59,836 nucleotides of DNA from a virus, in the IMG/VR virus record IMGVR_UViG_3300023172_000031, positions 1 to 59,836 of that record, one strand, 5' to 3'. Below are positions 48,847 to 55,804 of the stretch, in pieces; position 1 is the first letter of the stretch, and every line of letters begins with the position of its first letter. Position numbers and translations under genes: made by a program. The notes under the pieces were generated by a model, which was not told the DNA's origin, ran no database searches, and saw nothing but the letters and a program-made list of their open reading frames with translations.

Positions 48847-49131
48847 TTATGAGAGTGCGTTATCTGTTGCTCTTTGAGCCATTTGGTCAACTTCGCCGTC
48901 TGCAGGCTCTTCACCACCTGTCATTGGTTCTTCGGAGTCTGTTTTAGTTGCAAGTGTTAATCCCTTATCGTCAAAGTTTTTGATAAGTGGTTGAATATCT
49001 GGATTAGCATCATAAATCATTTTGAAACCATCAAAGTCAAACTGTGGTGCTTTCATATTACGCATGATTTGGTTTAGTGCGTCCCAAGATAGATAGGCAG
49101 GCTGATCTTGATTGTCAGCACTACCTATCAT
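48847..49131 (-). CDS. virion-block protein, 94 aa; possible -1 frameshift extension
   Basis: MIGSADNQDQPAYLSWDALNQIM and DGFKMIYDANPDIQPLIKNFD; phrases like SWDALN and DP.IQ.LIKNFD are conserved in marine T4-like phages. The frame is open upstream of the ATG to the A-run at 49194-49202, so the product may be the -1 frame extension of the preceding gene. It lacks a clear ribosome-binding site of its own (AAGAAAC before the ATG). Confidence 0.6.
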   Translation of the reverse strand: MIGSADNQDQPAYLSWDALNQIMRNMKAPQFDFDGFKMIYDANPDIQPLIKNFDDKGLTLATKTDSEEPMTGGEEPADGEVDQMAQRATDNALS

Positions 49132-49187
49132 GTTTCTTAAAACTTTAATGAGAATGTTTTTGGAAGGTTCTTCTTCCTCAGATAACG

Positions 49188-50087
49188 TTAGGCCTTTTTT
49201 TTTGAATCAGTTAATAACTGACCTAATCTTCTGCTTCTTAGTACGCTTTCTCGTTTGGCCCTGTCTGCCGTTTCTTCTCCGCCTGTTGCTGGTTCACTTG
49301 CGGCAAATTCGTCTGCTACTGGTTCTTCAGCACCGGCTTCTTGATCAACTGTAGGTTCCATTGCTGGTTCCTCTGCTGGAGCCTCACCTTCTGCTCCTGG
49401 CATAGTTTCTGGTCCGCCTTCGCCTGTTACAATGGCTACGCCACTTGTTAGTGCATCACGAGTTGTTTCGAATGTTGTGTAAAGAGATTCAAGTGCTGGT
49501 TTTACAGTATTAACAAATTGCTCACTTACTTCTGAACCTAGTTCGTCTCTAATCTTGTCGCCTAGTTCTAGCATTGATTCTGTTTGCATTTCTGCTGTAT
49601 CTTCCATCCAGCCTGTAATTCTGTCAACCATGTCCTTAGCGGCCATGACCAAAGTTGCTTCTTCTTCAGCACCTTCTTTTACTACAGACTCATCTTTCTT
49701 GCCAAAGTATTTCTTTTGCTTGTCTGACATACCTGAGTCTTTGCCTGATTCTTTATCTTTGATAGCCTTCTTCATAGGCTCTTTTTTGTCACCATCTTTG
49801 TCCATATCAAGGAAGTCTGGTTTTGCTTCATTAGTTTCACGTTCAGAAATTTCAGCGTTAATAACATCAAGGAACATTTTTGCTTTCTGATAAGTGTCGC
49901 TAGTGTTTACAGATTCAAACTTTTCACTCATTTCAACTTGACTAAGTTGTGTACGTAATCTATTACGTGCATCTTCGAGTTGTTCATTAGTAAACTTCTC
50001 TATTGCAATACGTTGTCCAAAGGTCTTAGCAAGGCTCTCATTTAGCGCCTTTGCTGTTAATGGTTTTCTAAGTTCTTTTAATTTCAT
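49188..50087 (-). CDS. virion-block protein, 299 aa, with EF-hand-like loop
   Basis: Starts MKLKELRKPLTAKAL; FTNEQLEDARNRLRTQLSQ is a phrase of conserved marine T4-like virion proteins. PDFLDMDKDGDKKEPMKKA (about 100-118) reads like an EF-hand/dockerin-type Ca loop. A long acidic Glu/Pro/Ala-rich stretch (about 225-270) follows, and the frame ends in ...DSKKKA-stop inside a slippery sequence. Possibly a prohead core or scaffold protein. Confidence 0.6.
   Translation of the reverse strand: MKLKELRKPLTAKALNESLAKTFGQRIAIEKFTNEQLEDARNRLRTQLSQVEMSEKFESVNTSDTYQKAKMFLDVINAEISERETNEAKPDFLDMDKDGDKKEPMKKAIKDKESGKDSGMSDKQKKYFGKKDESVVKEGAEEEATLVMAAKDMVDRITGWMEDTAEMQTESMLELGDKIRDELGSEVSEQFVNTVKPALESLYTTFETTRDALTSGVAIVTGEGGPETMPGAEGEAPAEEPAMEPTVDQEAGAEEPVADEFAASEPATGGEETADRAKRESVLRSRRLGQLLTDSKKKA
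49194..49200 (-). promoter_or_regulatory. candidate programmed -1 ribosomal frameshift site (A AAA AAG)
   Basis: In the zero frame of 49188-50087 the codons read TCA AAA AAA AAG GCC TAA, so A AAA AAG is in the exact frame required for a dnaX-type -1 slip. After the slip the frame GGC CTA ACG ... continues without a stop into the ATG at 49131. A weak GGAAG/CTTCC hairpin lies about 17 bases downstream. Confidence 0.55.
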
Positions 50088-50112
50088 AGTTTTTGTTCCT
50101 TACGCTTAATGT

Positions 50113-50119
50113 TATTTAT
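50113..50119 (-). promoter_or_regulatory. late-type promoter
   Basis: Minus-strand GATAAATAACATT, 26 bases before the ATG at 50087, with AAGGA between. Confidence 0.5.
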
Positions 50120-50121
50120 CA

Positions 50122-50547
50122 TTATTCATCAAATATATAGTGATCAATCTGGTCCATAGTATCGAACGTTTTGTCCTTAGCAATCTCAAATCGTGTAATA
50201 ATTGCTTCTTTACGCCATTCATCTTCTGTTTTTTCGATAACATTCTTATGAAACAGGCTATCCATATAGTGTTTACATAGCAAATTATCCAAACTTAATA
50301 TGTGATCGCAGTCGTGATCACGGTTCTTTTCACGTGCTTTTGCGTATGCTATAGCACCCCTTTTACTAAAGGTTTCTGCTACCCTTTGATGTGTTTTAAC
50401 ATCAAATACTAAAAAGCCATCTCTCGACTTGCGTATAACAGTATTACGTATTCTAATGCTTTTACCTTTTGCATAAGGCAAATGTACTTCTTGCAATCCT
50501 TTTTCCATGATTGCATTAAGTTCTTTAATTATTTCGTGGTTTTTCAT
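50122..50547 (-). CDS. hypothetical protein, 141 aa
   Basis: Basic N-terminal half (GKSIRIRNTVIRKSRDGFLVFDVKTH) and a helical second half with HDCDHILSLDNLLCKHY. No known family. It overlaps 50525-50740 and is the last gene before the 50113 promoter. Confidence 0.55.
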   Translation of the reverse strand: MKNHEIIKELNAIMEKGLQEVHLPYAKGKSIRIRNTVIRKSRDGFLVFDVKTHQRVAETFSKRGAIAYAKAREKNRDHDCDHILSLDNLLCKHYMDSLFHKNVIEKTEDEWRKEAIITRFEIAKDKTFDTMDQIDHYIFDE

Positions 50548-50740
50548 TTGCGATCACCATAGTCATACCGTTATTGCGTATTTTAGTTACCAAAGCCTTG
50601 CGGATAAGGTTTTCAATAATGAACTGTTCATTCTCTGGAAATGCTATTAAAGGAGTAACGTTTTGTAGTCTTTCTAATATTCGAAATTCATCGTTACTCA
50701 TTTGCATAGTAAAACCTTTAAAGATTTCTTTAATCTTCAT
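50525..50740 (-). CDS. small protein with winged-helix-like fold, 71 aa
   Basis: MKIKEIFKGFTMQMSNDEFRIL, then QFIIENLIRKALVTKIRNNGMTMVIAN, a helix-helix-strand-wing order. The MKIKEIF start is like the other proteins in this block. Unknown; overlaps the next gene by one base. Confidence 0.55.
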   Translation of the reverse strand: MKIKEIFKGFTMQMSNDEFRILERLQNVTPLIAFPENEQFIIENLIRKALVTKIRNNGMTMVIANEKPRNN

Positions 50741-51195
50741 TATACTACCTTCTTTGCCGCTGGTGTACCAACTGCCTGATCTGCTTTTTGTTTTACTACA
50801 CTATCTAAATCTTTTTTAGTGTATACAAATGCATTAGGCTCGCCTGGTCCTGGTTTTGGATTCTTCAATATAACTTGATCGCCCTTGACATCATCAATGT
50901 CGAATTCTTCTTCGCCTGCCCCTCCTTGTTTAGGCAAAGATAATTTATTTCCTTTTTTGAGAACACTTTGAGCAATATTATTTTGTGATTTTTGTATTGC
51001 TTTAACTGCTTGTTTTCCTAAGCCTTGTGCAACATTGGCCGCTTTGCCCATTGCTTTAGTACCTAACTTAGCACCTGCTTTAGCCGCCGCACTTCCCATT
51101 GAAGCACCAACACGACCAACAGCCGCCGCAATAGCAGGAACCACTTCTACTACTACTTCTTCTTCTACTGGCTTAGTAAAGTCTTTTGCTCTCAT
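50740..51195 (-). CDS. Ala/Gly-rich virion-block protein, 151 aa
   Basis: Starts MRAKDFTKPVEEEVV, then a long Ala/Gly/Lys helix (about 25-75) and a compact end with EFDIDDVKGDQVILKNPKPG and AFVYTKKDLDSVVKQ. The low-complexity helix resembles internal or scaffold-associated head proteins. No family named. Confidence 0.55.
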   Translation of the reverse strand: MRAKDFTKPVEEEVVVEVVPAIAAAVGRVGASMGSAAAKAGAKLGTKAMGKAANVAQGLGKQAVKAIQKSQNNIAQSVLKKGNKLSLPKQGGAGEEEFDIDDVKGDQVILKNPKPGPGEPNAFVYTKKDLDSVVKQKADQAVGTPAAKKVV

Positions 51196-51533
51196 TATTT
51201 TTTAGTCCTTTTTCCAGATCTAAAGTTTTTCTTTAAGTGAGACTTTTTATAACGTCTCTGTGTTAATGGCTTATTCGCTTTAGTCAAACGTTTTGTTAAA
51301 CCGCCTGCTCTCTTAGTACGAGCAGTTTTAACTTTCATTACACTACTGCGTCTTGCTTTTGCTCTCTTAATATTTAACGAACTTCCAACTTTTTTAGTTG
51401 CTGAACAAGTGCTAGGTTTTGCAACAATACGTCCTTTACGTGTACCAGAGGTGCAACGATACTTACGAGTAAGTTTACCTTTGTCTCTCCCCCAAATTTG
51501 AACAACACCTTCTGTAAGTTCAGCAAATCTCAT
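51195..51533 (-). CDS. small very basic protein A, candidate internal head protein
   Basis: 112 residues. MRFAELTE-G start, where L-T-E before Gly fits the LxE cleavage rule of T4-type prohead protease. Then IWGRDKGKLTRKYRCTSG, RKGRIVAKPSTCSA, and a Lys/Arg-rich tail. The middle matches the protein at 51716-52003 (QIWARSGKKVVRKFRCTTG, RKGRIVKSMAQCFA). A basic, processed protein made next to other virion genes would suit DNA packing inside the head. Confidence 0.6.
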   Translation of the reverse strand: MRFAELTEGVVQIWGRDKGKLTRKYRCTSGTRKGRIVAKPSTCSATKKVGSSLNIKRAKARRSSVMKVKTARTKRAGGLTKRLTKANKPLTQRRYKKSHLKKNFRSGKRTKK

Positions 51534-51534
51534 T

Positions 51535-51714
51535 TTACATCTTCACACAATTATCAACGGTCTTGCCGTTTTTCTTTTTGGTGCCCATTCTTTTGTAGCC
51601 TTTCCAGCATACTTTGCCGTCAACACCTTTTTGCTTTTCTTCTGAAACAAAACGCCAATTTGGATTTCCGCATTCGGAACAAACATAGTTGCTATCTACT
51701 TCATAAATTTTCAT
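51535..51714 (-). CDS. small Cys-containing protein with KKK-GK-NCV tail, 59 aa
   Basis: ATG at 51712-51714, TAA at 51535-51537. MKIYEVDSNYVCSECGNPNW begins with a CxxC; VCWKGYKRMGTKKKNGKTVDNCVKM follows in two parts. The C-W-x-GYKR-x-G-KKK-GK-x-V-x-NC-V tail is widespread in T4-like cyanophage virion proteins. Probably binds zinc. It lies between the two basic paralogues. Confidence 0.65.
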   Translation of the reverse strand: MKIYEVDSNYVCSECGNPNWRFVSEEKQKGVDGKVCWKGYKRMGTKKKNGKTVDNCVKM

Positions 51715-51715
51715 A

Positions 51716-52003
51716 CTATCTTCCTCTTGATGCTTTATTTAATGCTTGTACTCTGCGTGAAGCAGGGTTAATACGTTTTGTTCTACGTGCTTTACGCATC
51801 ATCTTACCGCCTATTCTTGCACGAGTCTTTTTCATAGTAATACGTGCTTTCATATTAGGTGCGGCAAAACACTGAGCCATGCTTTTAACAATACGACCTT
51901 TGCGTCTTCCAGTTGTACAACGAAACTTGCGTACAACCTTCTTGCCAGATCTTGCCCAAATCTGCTTTTCTGATAATGATTCTGTGATTTCTCGTACTAG
52001 CAT
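51716..52003 (-). CDS. small very basic protein B, candidate internal head protein
   Basis: 95 residues. MLVREITE-S start (I-T-E before Ser, an LxE-type cut site), then the CTTG/RKGRIV core shared with 51195-51533, and an Arg/Lys-rich end ALNKASRGR. Paralogue of basic protein A. An ATAAATACT box is 5 bases before the ATG. Confidence 0.6.
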   Translation of the reverse strand: MLVREITESLSEKQIWARSGKKVVRKFRCTTGRRKGRIVKSMAQCFAAPNMKARITMKKTRARIGGKMMRKARRTKRINPASRRVQALNKASRGR

Positions 52004-52008
52004 AACAG

Positions 52009-52015
52009 TATTTAT
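52009..52015 (-). promoter_or_regulatory. late-type promoter element of basic protein B
   Basis: Minus-strand GCATAAATACTGTT directly before the ATG at 52003; RNA would be nearly leaderless. Confidence 0.4.
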
Positions 52016-52027
52016 GCCAGTTAAACG

Positions 52028-52264
52028 TTAGTTTGCGTTCATTAGGATGACAACAATAGTGGAAAGTAGTCCTGCTACGATAGTGCCAGTTGCACCAATT
52101 AGTACTTTAATCATGGACTTGTTGCCGTGTGTAATATCTTCGTGGAGATGCTCGACCTTTTCTTCGATCTTCGCTAAACGTCCTTCTAGGACTTCATATC
52201 TTTGAGCACATAAATCAACGTGTGCTTCTAAGTTTTCTTTTTCTAAGTCAGTGGCTCTTGCCAT
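52028..52264 (-). CDS. coiled-coil protein with C-terminal membrane helix (XhlA-like)
   Basis: 78 residues. RATDLEKENLEAHVDLCAQRYEVLEGRLAKIEEKVEHL, in parts, is coiled coil; SMIKVLIGATGTIVAGLLSTIVVILM is one membrane helix with a short tail. The layout resembles XhlA/holin-accessory proteins and a conserved marine T4-like protein. Could help lysis. Confidence 0.6.
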   Translation of the reverse strand: MARATDLEKENLEAHVDLCAQRYEVLEGRLAKIEEKVEHLHEDITHGNKSMIKVLIGATGTIVAGLLSTIVVILMNAN

Positions 52265-52349
52265 CTTTATCTCTCCGTTCCTTAGTTTATCGTGGAAGGG
52301 GCCTAATAATTGTAACCTATGTTAAGATGTAATGTTTGCCTTATACTAT

Positions 52350-52356
52350 TATTTAT
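52350..52356 (-). promoter_or_regulatory. late-type promoter
   Basis: Minus-strand ATAATAAATAATAG, 86 bases upstream of 52028-52264. Confidence 0.4.
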
Positions 52357-52772
52357 TATACATCCAGGCTAATATTATCTGCTAACATAAAAACTATGTT
52401 AGTTGCTTCACTATCTTTAGTTCTGAATGCACTATTATTTATCGTGATTGTCTCTGTTAACCCAGCAATTACAGGTATTAAATTGAAATCCTCTTTTAGA
52501 GCATCAACACTTGTAGCACCTTCTTGTTCAACAGTAAACTCAAAAGTCCAAATACGTTGCTTACCTGTAAAGTTTGTACCAAACCCTAGTCCGTCTATAT
52601 CTGCGTCTACTGAAACAGGATCATTTTGAAAGTATGGGTTTGCTCTCATACCTAACACTTGTAGAAATGTATTCCAATTTGCCTGTTGATTAATTGCTTG
52701 TCTATCCTCAGACTTAAATTTGGTTAGGCCAGTTTTGGTAATGTCAATTAATGTAATAACTTTGAAGTTCAT
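52356..52772 (-). CDS. conserved virion-block protein, 138 aa
   Basis: Start taken at ATG 52772. MNFKVITLIDITKTGLTKF, NWNTFLQVLGMRANPYF and RIWTFEFTVEQ are conserved phrases of a T4-like marine phage protein family without function. Probably structural or assembly. Follows a terminator, so must be transcribed by read-through or another promoter. Confidence 0.58.
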   Translation of the reverse strand: MNFKVITLIDITKTGLTKFKSEDRQAINQQANWNTFLQVLGMRANPYFQNDPVSVDADIDGLGFGTNFTGKQRIWTFEFTVEQEGATSVDALKEDFNLIPVIAGLTETITINNSAFRTKDSEATNIVFMLADNISLDV

Positions 52773-52790
52773 ACACTTACTTATAGTCAT

Positions 52791-52824
52791 AAAAAAAGGG
52801 CCCGAATAAATCCGAGCCCTTTTC
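52791..52824 (-). terminator. intrinsic terminator after the abundant virion gene
   Basis: RNA stem beginning AAGGGC and ending GCCCUU with inner C-G pairs, then seven U. It ends the 52848-53189 transcript. Confidence 0.8.
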
Positions 52825-52847
52825 GATAGTTTCTTCTAAACTATTAA

Positions 52848-53189
52848 TTAAGCAACAGTTACTGAAGAAGCCGCTGTTACAGTAGCCGCTGAAAGGTCAA
52901 AGTTATTTGGACCAACTGCGTCACCTAATGCACGGATTCTAGCCTGTAAAGAAGCCGCGTCATCTTTGTGACCGTCTACGATTACAGAAACTGTTTGTGC
53001 TGAACCTGCTGAGTAGTACATTAAAGGTGCTACTTCGCGGATGATTGCTTCCATTGCTTCGTTAGCGCCATCGTCTTCATTTGTTAATGCCGCTTGTGCG
53101 TCGATTACGAACGCCGCAATTTGTGCTGTTGAATACACAGTACCCTGTGCATATTGGCCGAAGCCATTTACTCTTGTTACGCCTGCCAT
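52848..53189 (-). CDS. probable abundant small virion protein, 113 aa
   Basis: MAGVTRVNGFGQYAQGTVYS ... YYSAGSAQTVSVIVDG ... ARIRALGDAVGPNNFDL; Ala, Val and Thr rich. The MAGVTRVNG start recurs in marine T4-like structural proteins. It stands alone between a late-type box, two leader hairpins with AGGAG, and a terminator, and its codons are notably regular (GCC, GCT, ACG), as expected for high expression. A capsid decoration role is a guess. Confidence 0.62.
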   Translation of the reverse strand: MAGVTRVNGFGQYAQGTVYSTAQIAAFVIDAQAALTNEDDGANEAMEAIIREVAPLMYYSAGSAQTVSVIVDGHKDDAASLQARIRALGDAVGPNNFDLSAATVTAASSVTVA

Positions 53190-53209
53190 TTTATTTCTCC
53201 TATAAATGT

Positions 53210-53236
53210 GAGTAAAAATAAACGTTATTCTTACTC
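53210..53236 (-). promoter_or_regulatory. 12-bp leader hairpin before the abundant virion gene
   Basis: RNA stem GAGUAAGAAUAA with UUAUUUUUACUC, 3-base loop, one G-U pair, ending 11 bases before AGGAG. A second hairpin GCATC/GATGC is at 53252-53269 and a CTAAATA late-like box at 53284-53290. Probably RNA stabilisers. Confidence 0.55.
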
Positions 53237-53312
53237 GGCTCTAATGGCCACGCATCGTTCTCTTGATGCTTTGTGGTTACTATTATTTAGTCTTTTTTGG
53301 AAAAATATAGGA

Positions 53313-54254
53313 TTAACGGCTCTTTTTGGCTCGATTATGTAATGCTCTTAGCATTTGAACAAATCCCGGTCCTGCTTTAACAATATCATCTACCATTTTA
53401 ACTACAGGTGCGTATGCTTGAACGTAAGGTGCTGGTACAGCCTTGCCGTCTTTTGCTTGGTCTAAAAACTTCTTAGTTCCTACTAGACCTTTTGCACCAA
53501 CTAGGTATCTATAATATTGTAACTCAGGACCGGTTGGAGTAGCCAAGTCAGGTAAACTTACAGTTGGCTCGTTGTCTTTAATTCTTGCATTTTCTAAATC
53601 TTTAGTACGAGCAAGTTCTTCAATGTAAACAATAATATCACTGCTTCTTAGTTTTGCTCTAACAGCAAGTAACAATCGTGTAACTGTATTTTGTTTTTCT
53701 TGTGTGCTAAGGGAGTTGTAGTTAAACAAATTACGTCTAATTGCTTTGTAGTCAGTGTTAGTAATGTTTAGTCCGCCTTCTAAACGGATAAGTGTTTCAG
53801 TAGGTCTTATTGCTGTGTTGTTACCTACTGCACTCAAATATCTATTTAAACCCATTGTAGGCAAGTTAGTTCTCATACGTACTGCTTTTGCACTTTCAGG
53901 GTCTTTAAGTTTTGCTAAGGCTTTGTCGTCACCTATAACAAAATAGATAAAGTTATATAGATCTGTACCAACCATTCTAAACTGTTGGTATGGACCATAT
54001 GATGTTGTTTTCTTTGCGTAGCCTGCCGCATAACCTCTAGTGCTAGGAAATAGTCTTAGAAGTTCTAAACTTAATACAATTAAGTATAGTCGTTCACAAC
54101 AATCTGTATAAGACAACTTGGCCTGATCAGATGAGTTGCGAGTCATTCTCGCTTCTGCTAGGTCATTAAGGAATGAAAACTTTTCTTCCGTAACTGGAAG
54201 TTCGTGTCCACCTTCCATGGTTGCCCACTCCATTGCTGTAAACTTTTCTGCCAT
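53313..54254 (-). CDS. hypothetical protein, 313 aa
   Basis: No family recognised. It is largely helical: YTDCCERLYLIVLSLELLRLFP, TDLYNFIYFVIGDDKALAKL, and ends FVQMLRALHNRAKKSR. The ATG overlaps the stop of the ligase-like gene, so it may be part of the same module. Confidence 0.5.
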   Translation of the reverse strand: MAEKFTAMEWATMEGGHELPVTEEKFSFLNDLAEARMTRNSSDQAKLSYTDCCERLYLIVLSLELLRLFPSTRGYAAGYAKKTTSYGPYQQFRMVGTDLYNFIYFVIGDDKALAKLKDPESAKAVRMRTNLPTMGLNRYLSAVGNNTAIRPTETLIRLEGGLNITNTDYKAIRRNLFNYNSLSTQEKQNTVTRLLLAVRAKLRSSDIIVYIEELARTKDLENARIKDNEPTVSLPDLATPTGPELQYYRYLVGAKGLVGTKKFLDQAKDGKAVPAPYVQAYAPVVKMVDDIVKAGPGFVQMLRALHNRAKKSR

Positions 54255-54670
54255 TATGCGTAGTTACTCTTTTCAACACTTTGTGGTTGATACTTTTTCA
54301 AAAATGCGGCGACCATTTCTTTTTGTCCGCCTGCACCTAGTAGCATACCTAGTGTATCTGCGTTTTGTACATCTTTAGTAAACTGACGTTTAATATCAGG
54401 CTTAACTCTGTCTGTAGTTAATAGCATTTTAATAACAGTGGCTTGTTCAGCATTAATTTCATGCTGTTTGCCATCGTCTGTTGTTACAGCCTTAACTGGA
54501 TTTGGATTGCCTCTTGAGTCAAGTACTTTACCTACTTGTACAATCATAGGTGTTTGTTTGAAGTCTGGATCAAGACCAGCGTCATCGCTGTCTGCTGGAT
54601 CCATTTGTTTCTTCATATCTGCAAAATCATCGTCCATATCTGAATCAATGATAAAGTCTGTTGCTTTCAT
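54254..54670 (-). CDS. possible nested in-frame product of the ligase-like gene
   Basis: Internal ATG at 54670 with AAAGGGAG directly upstream in the RNA; reading from it gives 138 residues starting MKATDFIIDSDMDDDFADM, acidic, ending QPQSVEKSNYA. The strong internal site and the block-specific N-terminus suggest an independent product, or a recent fusion of two genes. Confidence 0.45.
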   Translation of the reverse strand: MKATDFIIDSDMDDDFADMKKQMDPADSDDAGLDPDFKQTPMIVQVGKVLDSRGNPNPVKAVTTDDGKQHEINAEQATVIKMLLTTDRVKPDIKRQFTKDVQNADTLGMLLGAGGQKEMVAAFLKKYQPQSVEKSNYA

Positions 54671-55804
54671 AGTATTCTCCCTTTTTACTGCTCTGTTTGC
54701 TTTACTAAAACCTGAGCGATTTACTAGTTTAATATCACCACCAGGGTGTGCCAACACATAACCTTCACCACCTGGGGTATCACCAATACTTGCTTTAATG
54801 TCTGTGTCTTGCTGTTCTAGTTGATTAATAATATCATCTTTAACTGACATTATACTTGAAACAGTTTCCCACATAACTGAAAACGCTTTAATGTTTTCTT
54901 TAACGTATTGAGTAATCTTTTCTTGTTTAGGCTTACTAACTTTACTACTGCTTAACCATTGAATAAAGTCTTTACCTAAATTAGTTAATCCCGAGTCAAC
55001 TTTGCTGTTCATATACGTATAAAGTATTTTGTCAAAGTCTGACACTTTCATTGCTGTTAGTTTATTTCTATCTAATAAACTATCAATAGCACCTGCATTT
55101 TGAGTTACAAGATTTTTAAGTTTATCAATTCTTGTAGTATCAATCTGTGGTGATTCTTGTGGTGTTATTGGAGGAAACACTAACAAGTTATTTCCTTCAA
55201 ACATACCGTAATCTTTTAATGGTGTTTCACTACCATCTTCGTCTACTTCTCTATGAATAACTACACCAACTTTACTTGCACCAATACGCTTACCAATGTC
55301 GCTCTTAGCGTCAACTGTATAAGTTACAAGTTGTGGTTTAAAAACGTAACGTCCGTCTTTAACAGGCGGTGTGTCAAAATATAACATATCACCTTTAAAG
55401 TATCCTTTGTGTGATAAAGGAACAGCCTTCTCAGCAACAGTATAAGCATTTTTCATATTAGCCGCTAACTGAGCAAAGCCTTCTGGATTCTTTTGTGCGC
55501 CTGGACGATTTAAAAACATTTTTTCAACATCATCTGCTGATTTAGTTTTGCCGTCATATCCTTTTGCACTAAAGCCTGACTTGTCGGTAAACACAAAGTC
55601 GCCATCTTCATTGCGTCCAAAGATAACTGCTGGCGAGCCGTCCCACTTAATAGTAGTAGCACCACGTCCTTCGTCATTAGCCATACTAGCCAATGCATCA
55701 ACAACACGTAGAGCACCTTTACTACCATTAAAGAATATTTCATCTTCTGCGTGTTGAATACGTGCTGGCGCTTCTGTAACTATTTTTATTTCGTCAAATC
55801 TCAT
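54254..55804 (-). CDS. ligase/nucleotidyltransferase-like protein (KWDGSP motif), with in-frame second start
   Basis: 516 residues. Residues 50-62 (TTIKWDGSPAVIF) look like motif I (KxDG) of covalent nucleotidyltransferases (RNA/DNA ligases, capping enzymes), followed at the usual distance by FVFTDKSGFSAKGYDGK. Similar proteins occur in T4-like cyanophages without known function. At residue 379 an ATG has GGGAG 7 bases upstream and starts MKATDFIIDSD, like the head-targeting starts nearby, so a second 138-residue product (54254-54670) may be made. Overlaps the NTase-like gene by ATGA. Confidence 0.6.
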   Translation of the reverse strand: MRFDEIKIVTEAPARIQHAEDEIFFNGSKGALRVVDALASMANDEGRGATTIKWDGSPAVIFGRNEDGDFVFTDKSGFSAKGYDGKTKSADDVEKMFLNRPGAQKNPEGFAQLAANMKNAYTVAEKAVPLSHKGYFKGDMLYFDTPPVKDGRYVFKPQLVTYTVDAKSDIGKRIGASKVGVVIHREVDEDGSETPLKDYGMFEGNNLLVFPPITPQESPQIDTTRIDKLKNLVTQNAGAIDSLLDRNKLTAMKVSDFDKILYTYMNSKVDSGLTNLGKDFIQWLSSSKVSKPKQEKITQYVKENIKAFSVMWETVSSIMSVKDDIINQLEQQDTDIKASIGDTPGGEGYVLAHPGGDIKLVNRSGFSKANRAVKRENTMKATDFIIDSDMDDDFADMKKQMDPADSDDAGLDPDFKQTPMIVQVGKVLDSRGNPNPVKAVTTDDGKQHEINAEQATVIKMLLTTDRVKPDIKRQFTKDVQNADTLGMLLGAGGQKEMVAAFLKKYQPQSVEKSNYA

